Below, one piece after another: positions 13,559-20,082 of a stretch of 21,156 bases of DNA (position 1 is the first letter of the stretch; every line of letters begins with the position of its first letter). The stretch spans positions 1-21,156 of the forward strand of contig CAZVFH010000010.1 in assembly GCA_964626415.1 (NCBI GenBank), read 5' to 3'. The stretch is from CAZVFH01 sp964626415 (GTDB lineage Bacteria; Patescibacteriota; UBA1384; XYA2-FULL-43-10; CAINNR01). A model generated the notes under the pieces. It saw only the letters and a program-made list of their open reading frames with translations. It was not told the origin of the DNA and made no database searches. The position numbers were made by a program, and so were the translations under genes.

Positions 13559-13603
13559 TTAAGAGACAAAAAAATCAACCCCAATTTCTAGAATTGATTT
13601 TTT
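13559..13603 (-). terminator. Terminator of the 209-aa gene, containing direct repeat copy 2
   Basis: On the minus strand, AATCAATTCTAG and AAATTG followed by GGGGTTGATTTTTTT give nested AATCAA/TTGATT and CAATT/AATTG pairing with a T-run. The 13559-13581 part (TTAAGAGAC, seven A, TCAACCC) is the direct repeat of 12591-12614. Confidence 0.65.
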
Positions 13604-13607
13604 CCAA

Positions 13608-13652
13608 CAGCGTTAATTCAGCGTGAAAATCTGCGTAGTTGAAAGCGTAGTT
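13608..13652. repeat. Family-1 repeat, right arm only
   Basis: CAGCGTTAATTCAGCGTG, then TCTGCGTAG and AGCGTAGTTT, like a family-1 right arm. Its edge overlaps the stop codon of the 209-aa gene. The complementary left-arm type is found on the other side of that gene, at 14292-14328. Confidence 0.75.
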
Positions 13653-14281
13653 TATTTGGTGAATTGGAAGGTGGAGAGGATTTGTTTTTGGATCGTTGTC
13701 AGCGCAGCTTTATTTTTTGCCAATCCGTCAACATTACCAGTATCAAAAACAATTTTTACGAAACCAGATCCATTGCCAACAATCATCGCATAATTATTAA
13801 CCATTCCCTGATCAACACCTTCATATGCCGTGATTCCATTGATTAAGATTTGCGTTGCTTCCCCAAAAATTTTTCCACTTACTTGATCATTCTTATAAGA
13901 CTCAAGAGTCATTGATGATACTTCTCCTGAAAATTGTATCAGCCAATGCCCATCGGTGCCTCCTGAATTAAGTACCGTCGTATCTTCCGTCGAAACACTA
14001 CTTATTGCAGTATTGTTTGGATATTTAAAAGAATACCCATATTTTGTGCTTGTATATGTCTTCCAATCCGCTGTTGCGTCGGTTGTTGCTGGTGTTGTCG
14101 TTGATACCGAAGTTGTTGAAGTTGCCTTCAGATCGGCGACTTGTTTTGTCAAGTCGGTGATTTTTGCATCTTTATCTTTGTTGTCGGCGGTTAATTTTTG
14201 ATTCATGAAATAAAAAGTAACCCCGCCGACAATAATTGTCGAAACAAACGCTGTTATAAATACTTTCCAAAATCCAGACAT
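13652..14281 (-). CDS. Membrane-anchored protein with YGYSFKYP-type domain, 209 aa (paralog 1)
   Basis: An N-terminal TM anchor (residues 7-26, VFITAFVSTIIVGGVTFYF) is followed by a short coiled coil (about 28-52), a Ser/Thr-rich linker (53-71), and a globular domain that begins WKTYTSTKYGYSFKYP (73-88). This opening is typical of PsbP/DcrB-like extracytoplasmic domains, often seen in CPR surface proteins; the function is unknown. It ends ILSTFQFTK. The first 52 residues match the paralog at 14874-15428 at 46 positions, while the outer domains have diverged. ATG 14281 is fixed by AAGGAGG, four nt upstream. Half-copies of the family-1 repeat flank the gene on both sides. Confidence 0.85.
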   Translation of the reverse strand: MSGFWKVFITAFVSTIIVGGVTFYFMNQKLTADNKDKDAKITDLTKQVADLKATSTTSVSTTTPATTDATADWKTYTSTKYGYSFKYPNNTAISSVSTEDTTVLNSGGTDGHWLIQFSGEVSSMTLESYKNDQVSGKIFGEATQILINGITAYEGVDQGMVNNYAMIVGNGSGFVKIVFDTGNVDGLAKNKAALTTIQKQILSTFQFTK

Positions 14282-14291
14282 AAGACCTCCT

Positions 14292-14328
14292 TAACTACGC
14301 TGATTTTTTACGCTGATCAACGCAGATA
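14292..14328. repeat. Family-1 repeat, left arm only
   Basis: TTAACTACGCTGA, TTACGCTGATCA and ACGCAGAT, matching a family-1 left arm. It directly abuts the Shine-Dalgarno site of the 209-aa gene. No right arm follows; 14329-14363 shows nothing else. Confidence 0.72.
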
Positions 14329-14363
14329 ATAATCATGTTAGTACTTTTTAAGTGTACAATAAA

Positions 14364-14579
14364 TCAGACAATATCCCCTTTTGACAATCCTGCTTCTCGC
14401 AAAATAGAAATAAAAGTTCCTTTTGGTAAATTCTTCAGATGAAATGGAACAACGGCTCGTTTGCCAGTTTCGGGATTTCTGAAAATTTGATGACTGCCTG
14501 AAGTGTGATCTAACTCAAAACCAAATTTCTTTAATTTTTTGATTAATTCTTTTGGCGTCAAACTAGGAAGCTTGGGCAT
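14364..14579 (-). CDS. hicA: HicA-type mRNA interferase toxin, 71 aa
   Basis: HicA toxins cleave mRNA and are neutralised by HicB. The double-stranded RNA-binding-like fold is visible: KELIKKLKKFGFELDHTSGSH (helix then strand), with the catalytic histidine H30 in GSHQIFRNP, a strand around RAVVPFH, and the final helix KGTFISILREAGLSKGD. Length and motif spacing are normal, so it should be active. It lies 3 nt downstream of hicB, so it is presumably made by coupled translation. No terminator is obvious after it. Confidence 0.95.
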   Translation of the reverse strand: MPKLPSLTPKELIKKLKKFGFELDHTSGSHQIFRNPETGKRAVVPFHLKNLPKGTFISILREAGLSKGDIV

Positions 14580-14582
14580 GAT

Positions 14583-14825
14583 CTATTTTTTAGCGGTTGC
14601 TATCTCAACAGCGGTTGAAGAAACAAAACTGAAATCATCGGTTGGGATTATCTCGTTATGCTTGTCTAAACTGGCAATATATCCGTTTATTGCGTCATCA
14701 GCATTTTCTCGCGCCTCTTCCAAACTCTTGCCATAAGTAATACAACCGGGTAGTGATGGAACTATCGCCGTAAATCCACCTTCCGGCTCCGGGCGATATA
14801 AAACATTCAAATGAATTTTTCTCAT
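14583..14825 (-). CDS. hicB: HicB-type antitoxin, 80 aa
   Basis: It has the partial RNase H-like fold of HicB: HLNVLYRPEPEGGFTAIVPSLPGCITYG followed by the helix SLEEARENADDAINGYIASL. The C-terminal ribbon-helix-helix or HTH DNA-binding domain of longer HicBs is absent; only IIPTDDFSFVSSTAVEIATAKK follows, so direct autoregulation is less certain. hicB precedes hicA, the reverse of the E. coli order but common. TATAAT ends 6 nt before the ATG, predicting a leaderless transcript; there is no Shine-Dalgarno site. The pair sits between two paralogous anchored-protein genes. Confidence 0.94.
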   Translation of the reverse strand: MRKIHLNVLYRPEPEGGFTAIVPSLPGCITYGKSLEEARENADDAINGYIASLDKHNEIIPTDDFSFVSSTAVEIATAKK

Positions 14826-14831
14826 AACTTT

Positions 14832-14860
14832 ATTATACTAAATTAAGAACAAAATTACAA
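14832..14860 (-). promoter_or_regulatory. Promoter of hicBA, predicted leaderless
   Basis: TTGTAA (14860-14855), a 17-nt spacer, TATAAT (14837-14832), then AAAGTT and the ATG. The promoter starts 14 nt after the stop of the upstream paralog. Confidence 0.8.
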
Positions 14861-14873
14861 TCTCCGACATAGT

Positions 14874-15428
14874 TTATTTGGTGAATTGGAAGGTGGAGAG
14901 GATTCTGTCAAATCTAGCTTCATCAAGAATCGTCAAAGATCTACCTGTGACATTTATTTCATTATTGTCATCTAGCGCCAAAACCATTTTACCTTTCCCC
15001 ATCTCACTCACATTTTCAAATGTGATTTTCTTTGCAGCCAATGCACCAAGTTTTATATCGGTAGTTTTTGATGTCGTTGTCGCCTCGCCCTGAGCAAGTT
15101 GTTCTAGTGTTTTATTATTGGTATTAGCTTGGACAACAACTGAGCAAAACCAATTGGTATCAGAAATCGAAACGCTGTCATCGTCTTGTTCAACGATAAA
15201 ATCATTTGGGTATTTAAAAGAATAGCCATACTTGCTATTAGTATAAGTTTTCCAACTTGTCGTGTCAATATCTTTCAAATCAGTGACTTGTTTTGTTAGA
15301 TCGGCAATCTTTGCGTCTTTGTCTTTGTTGTCGGCGATCAGTTTTTGATTCATAAAATAAAAAGTAATTCCACCAACAATCACTGTCGAAACAAATGCTG
15401 TAATAAATACTTTCCAAAACGAACTCAT
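14874..15428 (-). CDS. Membrane-anchored protein with YGYSFKYP-type domain, 184 aa (paralog 2)
   Basis: Same design as the 209-aa gene: TM anchor at residues 7-26, coiled coil at about 28-52, and an outer domain starting WKTYTNSKYGYSFKYP (59-74), ending ILSTFQFTK. It lacks the Ser/Thr-rich linker of paralog 1. The single cysteine in the outer domain (NWFCSVVV) is not at a lipobox. The start is ATG 15428 (MSSFWKVF), with AAGGAGGT two to three nt upstream of the AT-ATG junction; a longer reading frame would only translate the palindromic element at 15449-15518. A promoter at 15584-15557 gives a leader containing that element. PsbP/DcrB-like is an inference from the YGYSFKYP opening. Confidence 0.85.
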   Translation of the reverse strand: MSSFWKVFITAFVSTVIVGGITFYFMNQKLIADNKDKDAKIADLTKQVTDLKDIDTTSWKTYTNSKYGYSFKYPNDFIVEQDDDSVSISDTNWFCSVVVQANTNNKTLEQLAQGEATTTSKTTDIKLGALAAKKITFENVSEMGKGKMVLALDDNNEINVTGRSLTILDEARFDRILSTFQFTK

Positions 15429-15448
15429 ATACCTCCTTTGTTTATGTT

Positions 15449-15518
15449 TGTCATGCTGAACTAGTTTCAGCATCCCAGTAATCGATTACTGATGCCCTGA
15501 AACAAGTTCGGGATGACA
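15449..15518. repeat. TGTCATGCTGAAC-type palindromic element, 70 bp
   Basis: TGTCATGCTGAACTAGTTTC is inverted, imperfectly, as GAAACAAGTTCGGGATGACA, with a perfect inner 14-mer AGTAATCGATTACT at 15477-15490. It is like the 'TGTCATCCCGAACTTGTTTC' interspersed repeats known from many genomes. It lies in the 5' leader of paralog 2. Confidence 0.88.
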
Positions 15519-15556
15519 GATTATTTGTTAATTTTAAATTCTTTTTTGTTTACTTC

Positions 15557-15584
15557 ATTATAACACTTCAGCAATAAATCACAA
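15557..15584 (-). promoter_or_regulatory. Promoter of paralog 2
   Basis: TATAAT (15562-15557) preceded 16 nt upstream by TTGTGA (15584-15579). The leader would be about 120 nt and would contain the 15449-15518 palindrome. Confidence 0.55.
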
Positions 15585-15602
15585 CACCAGATTTAGCAAA
15601 AT

Positions 15603-15638
15603 ATAAAACCCCCAGGTCCGGTTTAGAGAACTGGGGGG
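15603..15638 (-). terminator. Terminator of the restriction/ABC exporter operon
   Basis: On the minus strand, CCCCCAG (15637-15631), a 15-nt loop, CTGGGGG (15615-15609), then TTTTATAT. It is 75 nt after the permease stop. Confidence 0.85.
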
Positions 15639-15710
15639 ATTTAGCAAAGTTAATTATATTTCGATCTTATCATATAAATATTCCCATTATCAATACCCCA
15701 TCTATTCTTC

Positions 15711-16514
15711 CTATGTTGCAATATCGCGCCGATTAAAAATCATATAGCCCAAAACCGAAAAAGTTAAAATCACCCCAAGAAAAACCAGAACAGCAGTTTT
15801 ATCAATGTGATTGCGAATCAGTGCATCGGAGGGATTGTAATAGTGAAAAAAGGAAAGATATTGCAATTTTTCCAGTGAATTTTTTAGTCCGGCGGCAATA
15901 TTTAAGACATACATCAAGACCAAGACCCCGGCGGAGATAAAATAAACTTTGCCTTTTTCGGAGAATAATGACGACAAAAATATTGCGATTGAATAAATCG
16001 CCCAGGCGAAAAGAAATCCGATTGTTGCTTGAGACAAATAATGGCTTGACTGGGTAGAGACAGAAAACATTTTAGCAATTGGAATAGTTGAGAAGACTGT
16101 CAAAGTTACAAAAGCAAAAATCATCAAAAGTCCAGAAAAATAGCGCGCAAAAAAGAGTTTTGCTCTTGAAATCGGTTGCGAGAGTAAAAACTCAATCGTT
16201 CCCTTATCAACCTCGCCGGCAAAAAATTGGCCGGCAAAAGATATCGACATAATTATCAGAAGCAGAGGCCACATAAGGGAAAATTCTTCAGTTGAAATAT
16301 AACTTTCAAAATTACTTAAACTATAATCCCCCATATTAAAGGCCTTCATCATTCCTTCTGGCATCGTTTTAATGATTTGATCAAATTGCGCCTGCTGATC
16401 TTTAAATGCTGGAAAAATTGAAATATACATTACAAGAAATGCCAACGCAGCAACGATGTAAATTATCATTACTGACCGACGGTCGCGAATTGTGCGAGCG
16501 ATGAGTGATAGCAT
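15711..16514 (-). CDS. ABC-2 type exporter permease, 267 aa
   Basis: Membrane subunit of an ATP-driven exporter. Six hydrophobic segments are visible: about residues 15-35, 78-98, 125-148, 162-182, 190-208 and 241-260. The segment EVDKGTIEFLLSQPISRAKL (about 101-120) is the hallmark coupling region of ABC-2 permeases of the NatB/bacitracin-exporter type. No substrate can be named. It lies downstream of its ATPase gene, but a family-2 hairpin repeat fills the 107 nt between them. That repeat edge contains TATAAT 10 nt before the ATG, so the permease may have an extra promoter. No Shine-Dalgarno site is visible. Confidence 0.9.
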   Translation of the reverse strand: MLSLIARTIRDRRSVMIIYIVAALAFLVMYISIFPAFKDQQAQFDQIIKTMPEGMMKAFNMGDYSLSNFESYISTEEFSLMWPLLLIIMSISFAGQFFAGEVDKGTIEFLLSQPISRAKLFFARYFSGLLMIFAFVTLTVFSTIPIAKMFSVSTQSSHYLSQATIGFLFAWAIYSIAIFLSSLFSEKGKVYFISAGVLVLMYVLNIAAGLKNSLEKLQYLSFFHYYNPSDALIRNHIDKTAVLVFLGVILTFSVLGYMIFNRRDIAT

Positions 16515-16529
16515 TGTTTGATGTATTAT

Positions 16530-16610
16530 AAACTCTCACTGATCTATCGTCACAGATCATCACTGATGGACTATCTGTGTTAATCAGTGATAACAGATCT
16601 GTGGGAGTTT
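16530..16610. repeat. Family-2 intergenic hairpin repeat, inside the ABC operon
   Basis: The left arm has CACTGAT, CACAGAT and CACTGAT spaced 14 then 10 nt; the right arm has ATCTGTG, ATCAGTG and ATCTGTG spaced 10 then 14 nt. It shares architecture with 12431-12523 but differs in sequence, including in the central loop. On the minus strand, GTGACG (16553-16548), 17 nt and TATAAT (16530-16525) form a promoter-like end facing the permease gene. Confidence 0.85.
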
Positions 16611-16621
16611 TTACTTCAATA

Positions 16622-17494
16622 TCATTTTTGGTAAAATTCTAGAAATATCTCCTCAAGTGAAGCGTGAGAAATTTCAATGTCGTGAATCGGATATTTGACA
16701 ATTTCTTTTAAAACCAAATTTATATCGCCACGAGTGCGCAAGACCATTCCATCTTTTATCTCTTCGATTCTTTCAACCTCAGGCATTTTGAAATTTGCCG
16801 GTTTTGCCCCATCAGAAAAATAAACGGTTATTTGGTGTAGCCGTTTTTCTTTTAGCGAATGGATATCTTCACTGGCGATTATTTTGCCATCTTTAATAAT
16901 TCCAACTTTGCCACAAATTCGATCAACTTCTGACAAATTATGTGACGAAATAAAAATCGTTGTGCCTTTTTTTTGCGCTTCGAGTAAAATTTCATGAACG
17001 GAATTTTGCAATAGCGGATCAAGCGCTAAAGTTGGTTCATCTAAAATTAAAAGTTTCGGCTCGCGCATCAAGGCCAAAATTAATCCAAGTTTTTGTTTGT
17101 TGCCAGAGGAAAGGTAGCGAAATTTCATTTTTGGATCAAAATTTAGATTTTTTGAAAGCTCTTTGGCGATGTTGTTTTTCCCACCGAAACTTTCAACAAA
17201 ATTTATGTGGTCTTCCCCGCTCCAACTATCATAAAGTCGGACATTACCGGATAGATAGCCAATTTCTTTTTTCAACTCGGCAGAATTTTCCCGCACATTT
17301 TTAGCAAAAATTTTAACCTCGCCGGAATTCGGACGCAAAAAATCGAGCATACAGCGAATCGCTGTCGTTTTTCCGGCACCGTTTGGTCCTAAAAAACCAT
17401 AAATCTCGCCAGCTTCGACAGAAATGTCAATCCCATCAACGGCTTTAACTTTGCCAAAATATTTCTTTAGTTTTTTGATTTCGATGACTGGCAT
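16622..17494 (-). CDS. ABC transporter ATP-binding protein, 290 aa
   Basis: Drives the ABC-2 exporter encoded next to it. Walker A GPNGAGKTT at residues 36-44, signature LSSGNKQKL at 128-136, Walker B LLILDEPT at 148-155, and the H-loop histidine in SSHNLSEVD (H185). The signature is LSSGN rather than LSGGQ, and the D-loop is LALDP where LxGLDP is usual; both are tolerated in the bacitracin/NatA-like exporters this most resembles. The C-terminal 60 residues form an extra domain ending LEEIFLEFYQK. The ATG is 3 nt after the stop of the restriction endonuclease gene, so it is probably in the same transcript. Confidence 0.95.
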   Translation of the reverse strand: MPVIEIKKLKKYFGKVKAVDGIDISVEAGEIYGFLGPNGAGKTTAIRCMLDFLRPNSGEVKIFAKNVRENSAELKKEIGYLSGNVRLYDSWSGEDHINFVESFGGKNNIAKELSKNLNFDPKMKFRYLSSGNKQKLGLILALMREPKLLILDEPTLALDPLLQNSVHEILLEAQKKGTTIFISSHNLSEVDRICGKVGIIKDGKIIASEDIHSLKEKRLHQITVYFSDGAKPANFKMPEVERIEEIKDGMVLRTRGDINLVLKEIVKYPIHDIEISHASLEEIFLEFYQK

Positions 17495-17497
17495 AAA

Positions 17498-18283
17498 CTA
17501 CTTCGTCTGGTTAAATTTTTTAAAAAACAAATCGATTTCGTCTCGTAATTCAATTCCGACTCGCTCGAAACAATCCAGTAAATCTTTATATGTTCCCTCA
17601 CCACCAAGAAAATCCCAAAATTCATTGGCAACTTTGAGTTCTTTTTCTAAATCCAACATACCACGCATTGTCCAGCGGTTGTATGGTTCAGGTTCATAAG
17701 GATTGTAAGGAATAGCAATCAATGTGTTAACTTGTATCCTTGTGTTATTAGCTAGTGTAGCCGCAATCCATTCAAGTAGTGTTCTTTTAAATTCTTTGAA
17801 TCCGCCAGCATTTGGTTTCGCGGTCTTAATATCGAAAAGATAAAATTTACCATCTTTTGATTCCAAAAATAAATCGACTTTAGTTGGTTTGACTTTTATC
17901 ATCTCACCTTTTTGACAAACCTGTTTTATTGCTTCAATCTCCTTTGTTTTGTTTGGATTTGTGTTTGCAGTAGTTAGCCCATCAATTATTTTTTGTATCA
18001 CTATTTGAGCGCCAGAGCTGATTTTATCTCCAGCAACAATTTGTGCTTTTGCTAATTTAAAATTTGCTTTCGCAATTTCAAGTGCGACCGGCTCAAAAAC
18101 ACTTGAACCAAAATTAGTGTTAAGAGAATGAATAAAAGAATATAAAGCCAAGCGATCCTTGCCCAAAAGTCGCGTATGAAACGGCATTGATGCCGGTTCT
18201 GGTTCATAATTTTGAAATTTATTTCGTATGCTAGTTTTTAACACTGCCTCAACACCATCAGTTTGTTCTTTTGATAAAGCCAT
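17498..18283 (-). CDS. TdeIII-family type II restriction endonuclease, 261 aa
   Basis: Cleaves unmethylated DNA at a short palindromic site; the TdeIII family is described for GGNCC-type sites, but specificity here cannot be read from the sequence. The N-terminal SMPFHTRLLGKDRLALYSFIHSLNTNFGSSVFEPVA block is how I recognise the family. A PD-(D/E)xK-like core follows: D137 in KVDLFLE and D151-I-K153 in YLFDIKTAKPN, with aspartate in place of the usual glutamate. All core residues are present and the length is near family size. AAGGAAA upstream of the ATG acts as the SD. It is the third gene of an islet with its methyltransferase and a 60-aa protein. Confidence 0.85.
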   Translation of the reverse strand: MALSKEQTDGVEAVLKTSIRNKFQNYEPEPASMPFHTRLLGKDRLALYSFIHSLNTNFGSSVFEPVALEIAKANFKLAKAQIVAGDKISSGAQIVIQKIIDGLTTANTNPNKTKEIEAIKQVCQKGEMIKVKPTKVDLFLESKDGKFYLFDIKTAKPNAGGFKEFKRTLLEWIAATLANNTRIQVNTLIAIPYNPYEPEPYNRWTMRGMLDLEKELKVANEFWDFLGGEGTYKDLLDCFERVGIELRDEIDLFFKKFNQTK

Positions 18284-18295
18284 AATATTTCCTTA

Positions 18296-18478
18296 TTATT
18301 CGTTCTTTAATGCTAACAAAGCATACTCAATCGCATTTTGCCACTTGTCTCCAAAATAATCCCCTATTTTTTCTCTAATGAAAGGTAAATCCTTTTTAGT
18401 AAAAGTAATGTTTTCTTGGTCTGCAACATTCATCACATCTTCAGTGGTGATGGCATAAAGCGTTTTTTGTTTTTTCAT
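18296..18478 (-). CDS. Small protein of the restriction islet, 60 aa, unknown
   Basis: No family recognised. Acidic helical protein: KTLYAITTEDVMNVADQENI, then TKKDLPFIREKIGDYFGDKW and a final AIEYALLALKNE helix. It is not a typical helix-turn-helix controller (C protein). The start ATG overlaps the methyltransferase stop (ATGA at 18478-18475), with AGGGAAA just upstream; the endonuclease ATG lies 12 nt after its stop. This tight placement between the two enzymes suggests a role in the restriction system, for example a modulator or an endonuclease partner, but that is inference only. Confidence 0.8.
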   Translation of the reverse strand: MKKQKTLYAITTEDVMNVADQENITFTKKDLPFIREKIGDYFGDKWQNAIEYALLALKNE

Positions 18479-20076
18479 AATTTCCCTTTCAAATGAAATA
18501 TTATTTCCGAATATGGTGATTTATCTCTTTCTGTCCTGTTTAAAACTGGACGTTTAAATTGATTGACAATTTCAAATTCTGATCGCGAAGCAATTTGCGG
18601 GTATAAATTATATTTATCATTGGCAACCAAAAAAACATTAGCATCTTTTTTTAAATATTTTTTGCAGTTAGTCAACACATCTGAAATTCCATCAGCATAC
18701 GATTGTTTGGCTTCCAACCCCTGCCCTTTACATAACGGCCCAATTTCCAACTCATCTTTCCTTTTATAGCCAAGTAAATCGTAAGCATAAGCATGTTGTT
18801 CATGGTAATCGATTTGCCCGACATACGGCGGGGAAGTAAAAATTCCATCAATTTTGTCTTTCTTAATTTTTTCAAATAAATCCTTACTTCTTTTTTTGAC
18901 TTCAACTAGAATGTCAACATTTCTTGAATCAGAAGGGATCACACAACATTTTTTTTCTGTTCGAATGTTGTCAAATTTTTTAAGCCGAAATAAAGTATCA
19001 ACAGTATAACGGCTAAACATCTTTTTAATCGAAAAAAGCGGTTTACAAATTTTTTTGTGTTTGAAACAATAATAAGTTGTCAGTTGTGGTCTTATTAAAG
19101 TCGCTAGATCTGAGTGAGTAGTTGCGCGACATGACCTGATAGTTCGACTTAAAATAACTGCTAATATCTTTTTATTTTTTTTATCACCAATTTTCTTAAT
19201 TTTATCAAACACAAAATTAATTTCTTGCCTGGAATTTTTAGAATACCATTTATCTAAAAAACTTTCTAATTTTTCCTGTTCTAATTTTATATTGTATTTT
19301 CCGAGAAGTTTTTTGTAAATATCCAAAAATTCCGCTTCTTTTTCTGAGGAATATTTTTTCTCGTTAATTTTTTTATTATAAATTTCTCTTTTATAATCTG
19401 GGCTTGGAAAGCATTTGAAATTAAATTTTGCCAATGCTTCATTTAGCTCTTTTTCAAATTCAAAAAAATTATTGTCTAATTTTAAATTATTTAATTCTGT
19501 GATTAAATTTTTGACAATATCAGAAAGTTTTCCGAAATCATATTTTTCCAATTTGATATCGGAAATCAAACAATTGAAACTTGAAACATCAACTCCGATA
19601 GAGTGCAAATTTAATTCATTTGCTTGAACTAATGTCGTTCCAGATCCCATGAATGGGTCGAGAACAACGTCACCTGACCTAAAATAAATTTCTTTTTTAA
19701 AGTTATCAATGTGATCATCTAAAAAATATTCGACAAGCTGTGGAATAAATTTTCCTTTATATGGATGCAAGCGATGAACATGTTTTGTTGTGTCGCTTTC
19801 TCTATAATTATCAAAAGATAAAGCCCAATTTAAATCATCACCTAACTTATTTTTCCAAGCAATTTCTCGAATCCCATTGGAAGAGTGATAATAATTTTTA
19901 AGTTCATTAATATCAACTTTAATCTGATCATCGTTTTTATGTTTTCGAATTTTCCCATATTGAATTAAATAGGAAATATTTGTGCTAGAAATTGTCCGAT
20001 TTAAAAATTTACTCGCCCATCTGCAAGCGTCGTTTATAGTAACCAAATCCTCGTTGAGATAAATTCCATCTGCCAT
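18475..20076 (-). CDS. DNA methyltransferase (N4-cytosine or N6-adenine) with N-terminal HTH, 533 aa
   Basis: Protects host sites from the TdeIII-like endonuclease by amino-group methylation. Residues about 8-63 look like an excisionase-type helix-turn-helix (LVTINDACRWASKFLNRTIS, then YLIQYGKIRK and VDINELKNYY). Next come HPYKGKFIPQLVEYFL (motif X region, 104-119), motif I with DPFMGSGTT (140-148), a long variable region (target recognition), and catalytic motif IV SPPY at 415-418. The order X-I-variable-IV fits the alpha class. I chose ATG 20076; an in-frame extension upstream would overlap mltG in a different frame and is not credible. TACAAT ends 6 nt before this ATG, predicting a leaderless mRNA. 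First gene of the restriction operon. Confidence 0.92.
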   Translation of the reverse strand: MADGIYLNEDLVTINDACRWASKFLNRTISSTNISYLIQYGKIRKHKNDDQIKVDINELKNYYHSSNGIREIAWKNKLGDDLNWALSFDNYRESDTTKHVHRLHPYKGKFIPQLVEYFLDDHIDNFKKEIYFRSGDVVLDPFMGSGTTLVQANELNLHSIGVDVSSFNCLISDIKLEKYDFGKLSDIVKNLITELNNLKLDNNFFEFEKELNEALAKFNFKCFPSPDYKREIYNKKINEKKYSSEKEAEFLDIYKKLLGKYNIKLEQEKLESFLDKWYSKNSRQEINFVFDKIKKIGDKKNKKILAVILSRTIRSCRATTHSDLATLIRPQLTTYYCFKHKKICKPLFSIKKMFSRYTVDTLFRLKKFDNIRTEKKCCVIPSDSRNVDILVEVKKRSKDLFEKIKKDKIDGIFTSPPYVGQIDYHEQHAYAYDLLGYKRKDELEIGPLCKGQGLEAKQSYADGISDVLTNCKKYLKKDANVFLVANDKYNLYPQIASRSEFEIVNQFKRPVLNRTERDKSPYSEIIFHLKGKL

Positions 20077-20082
20077 AAATTT

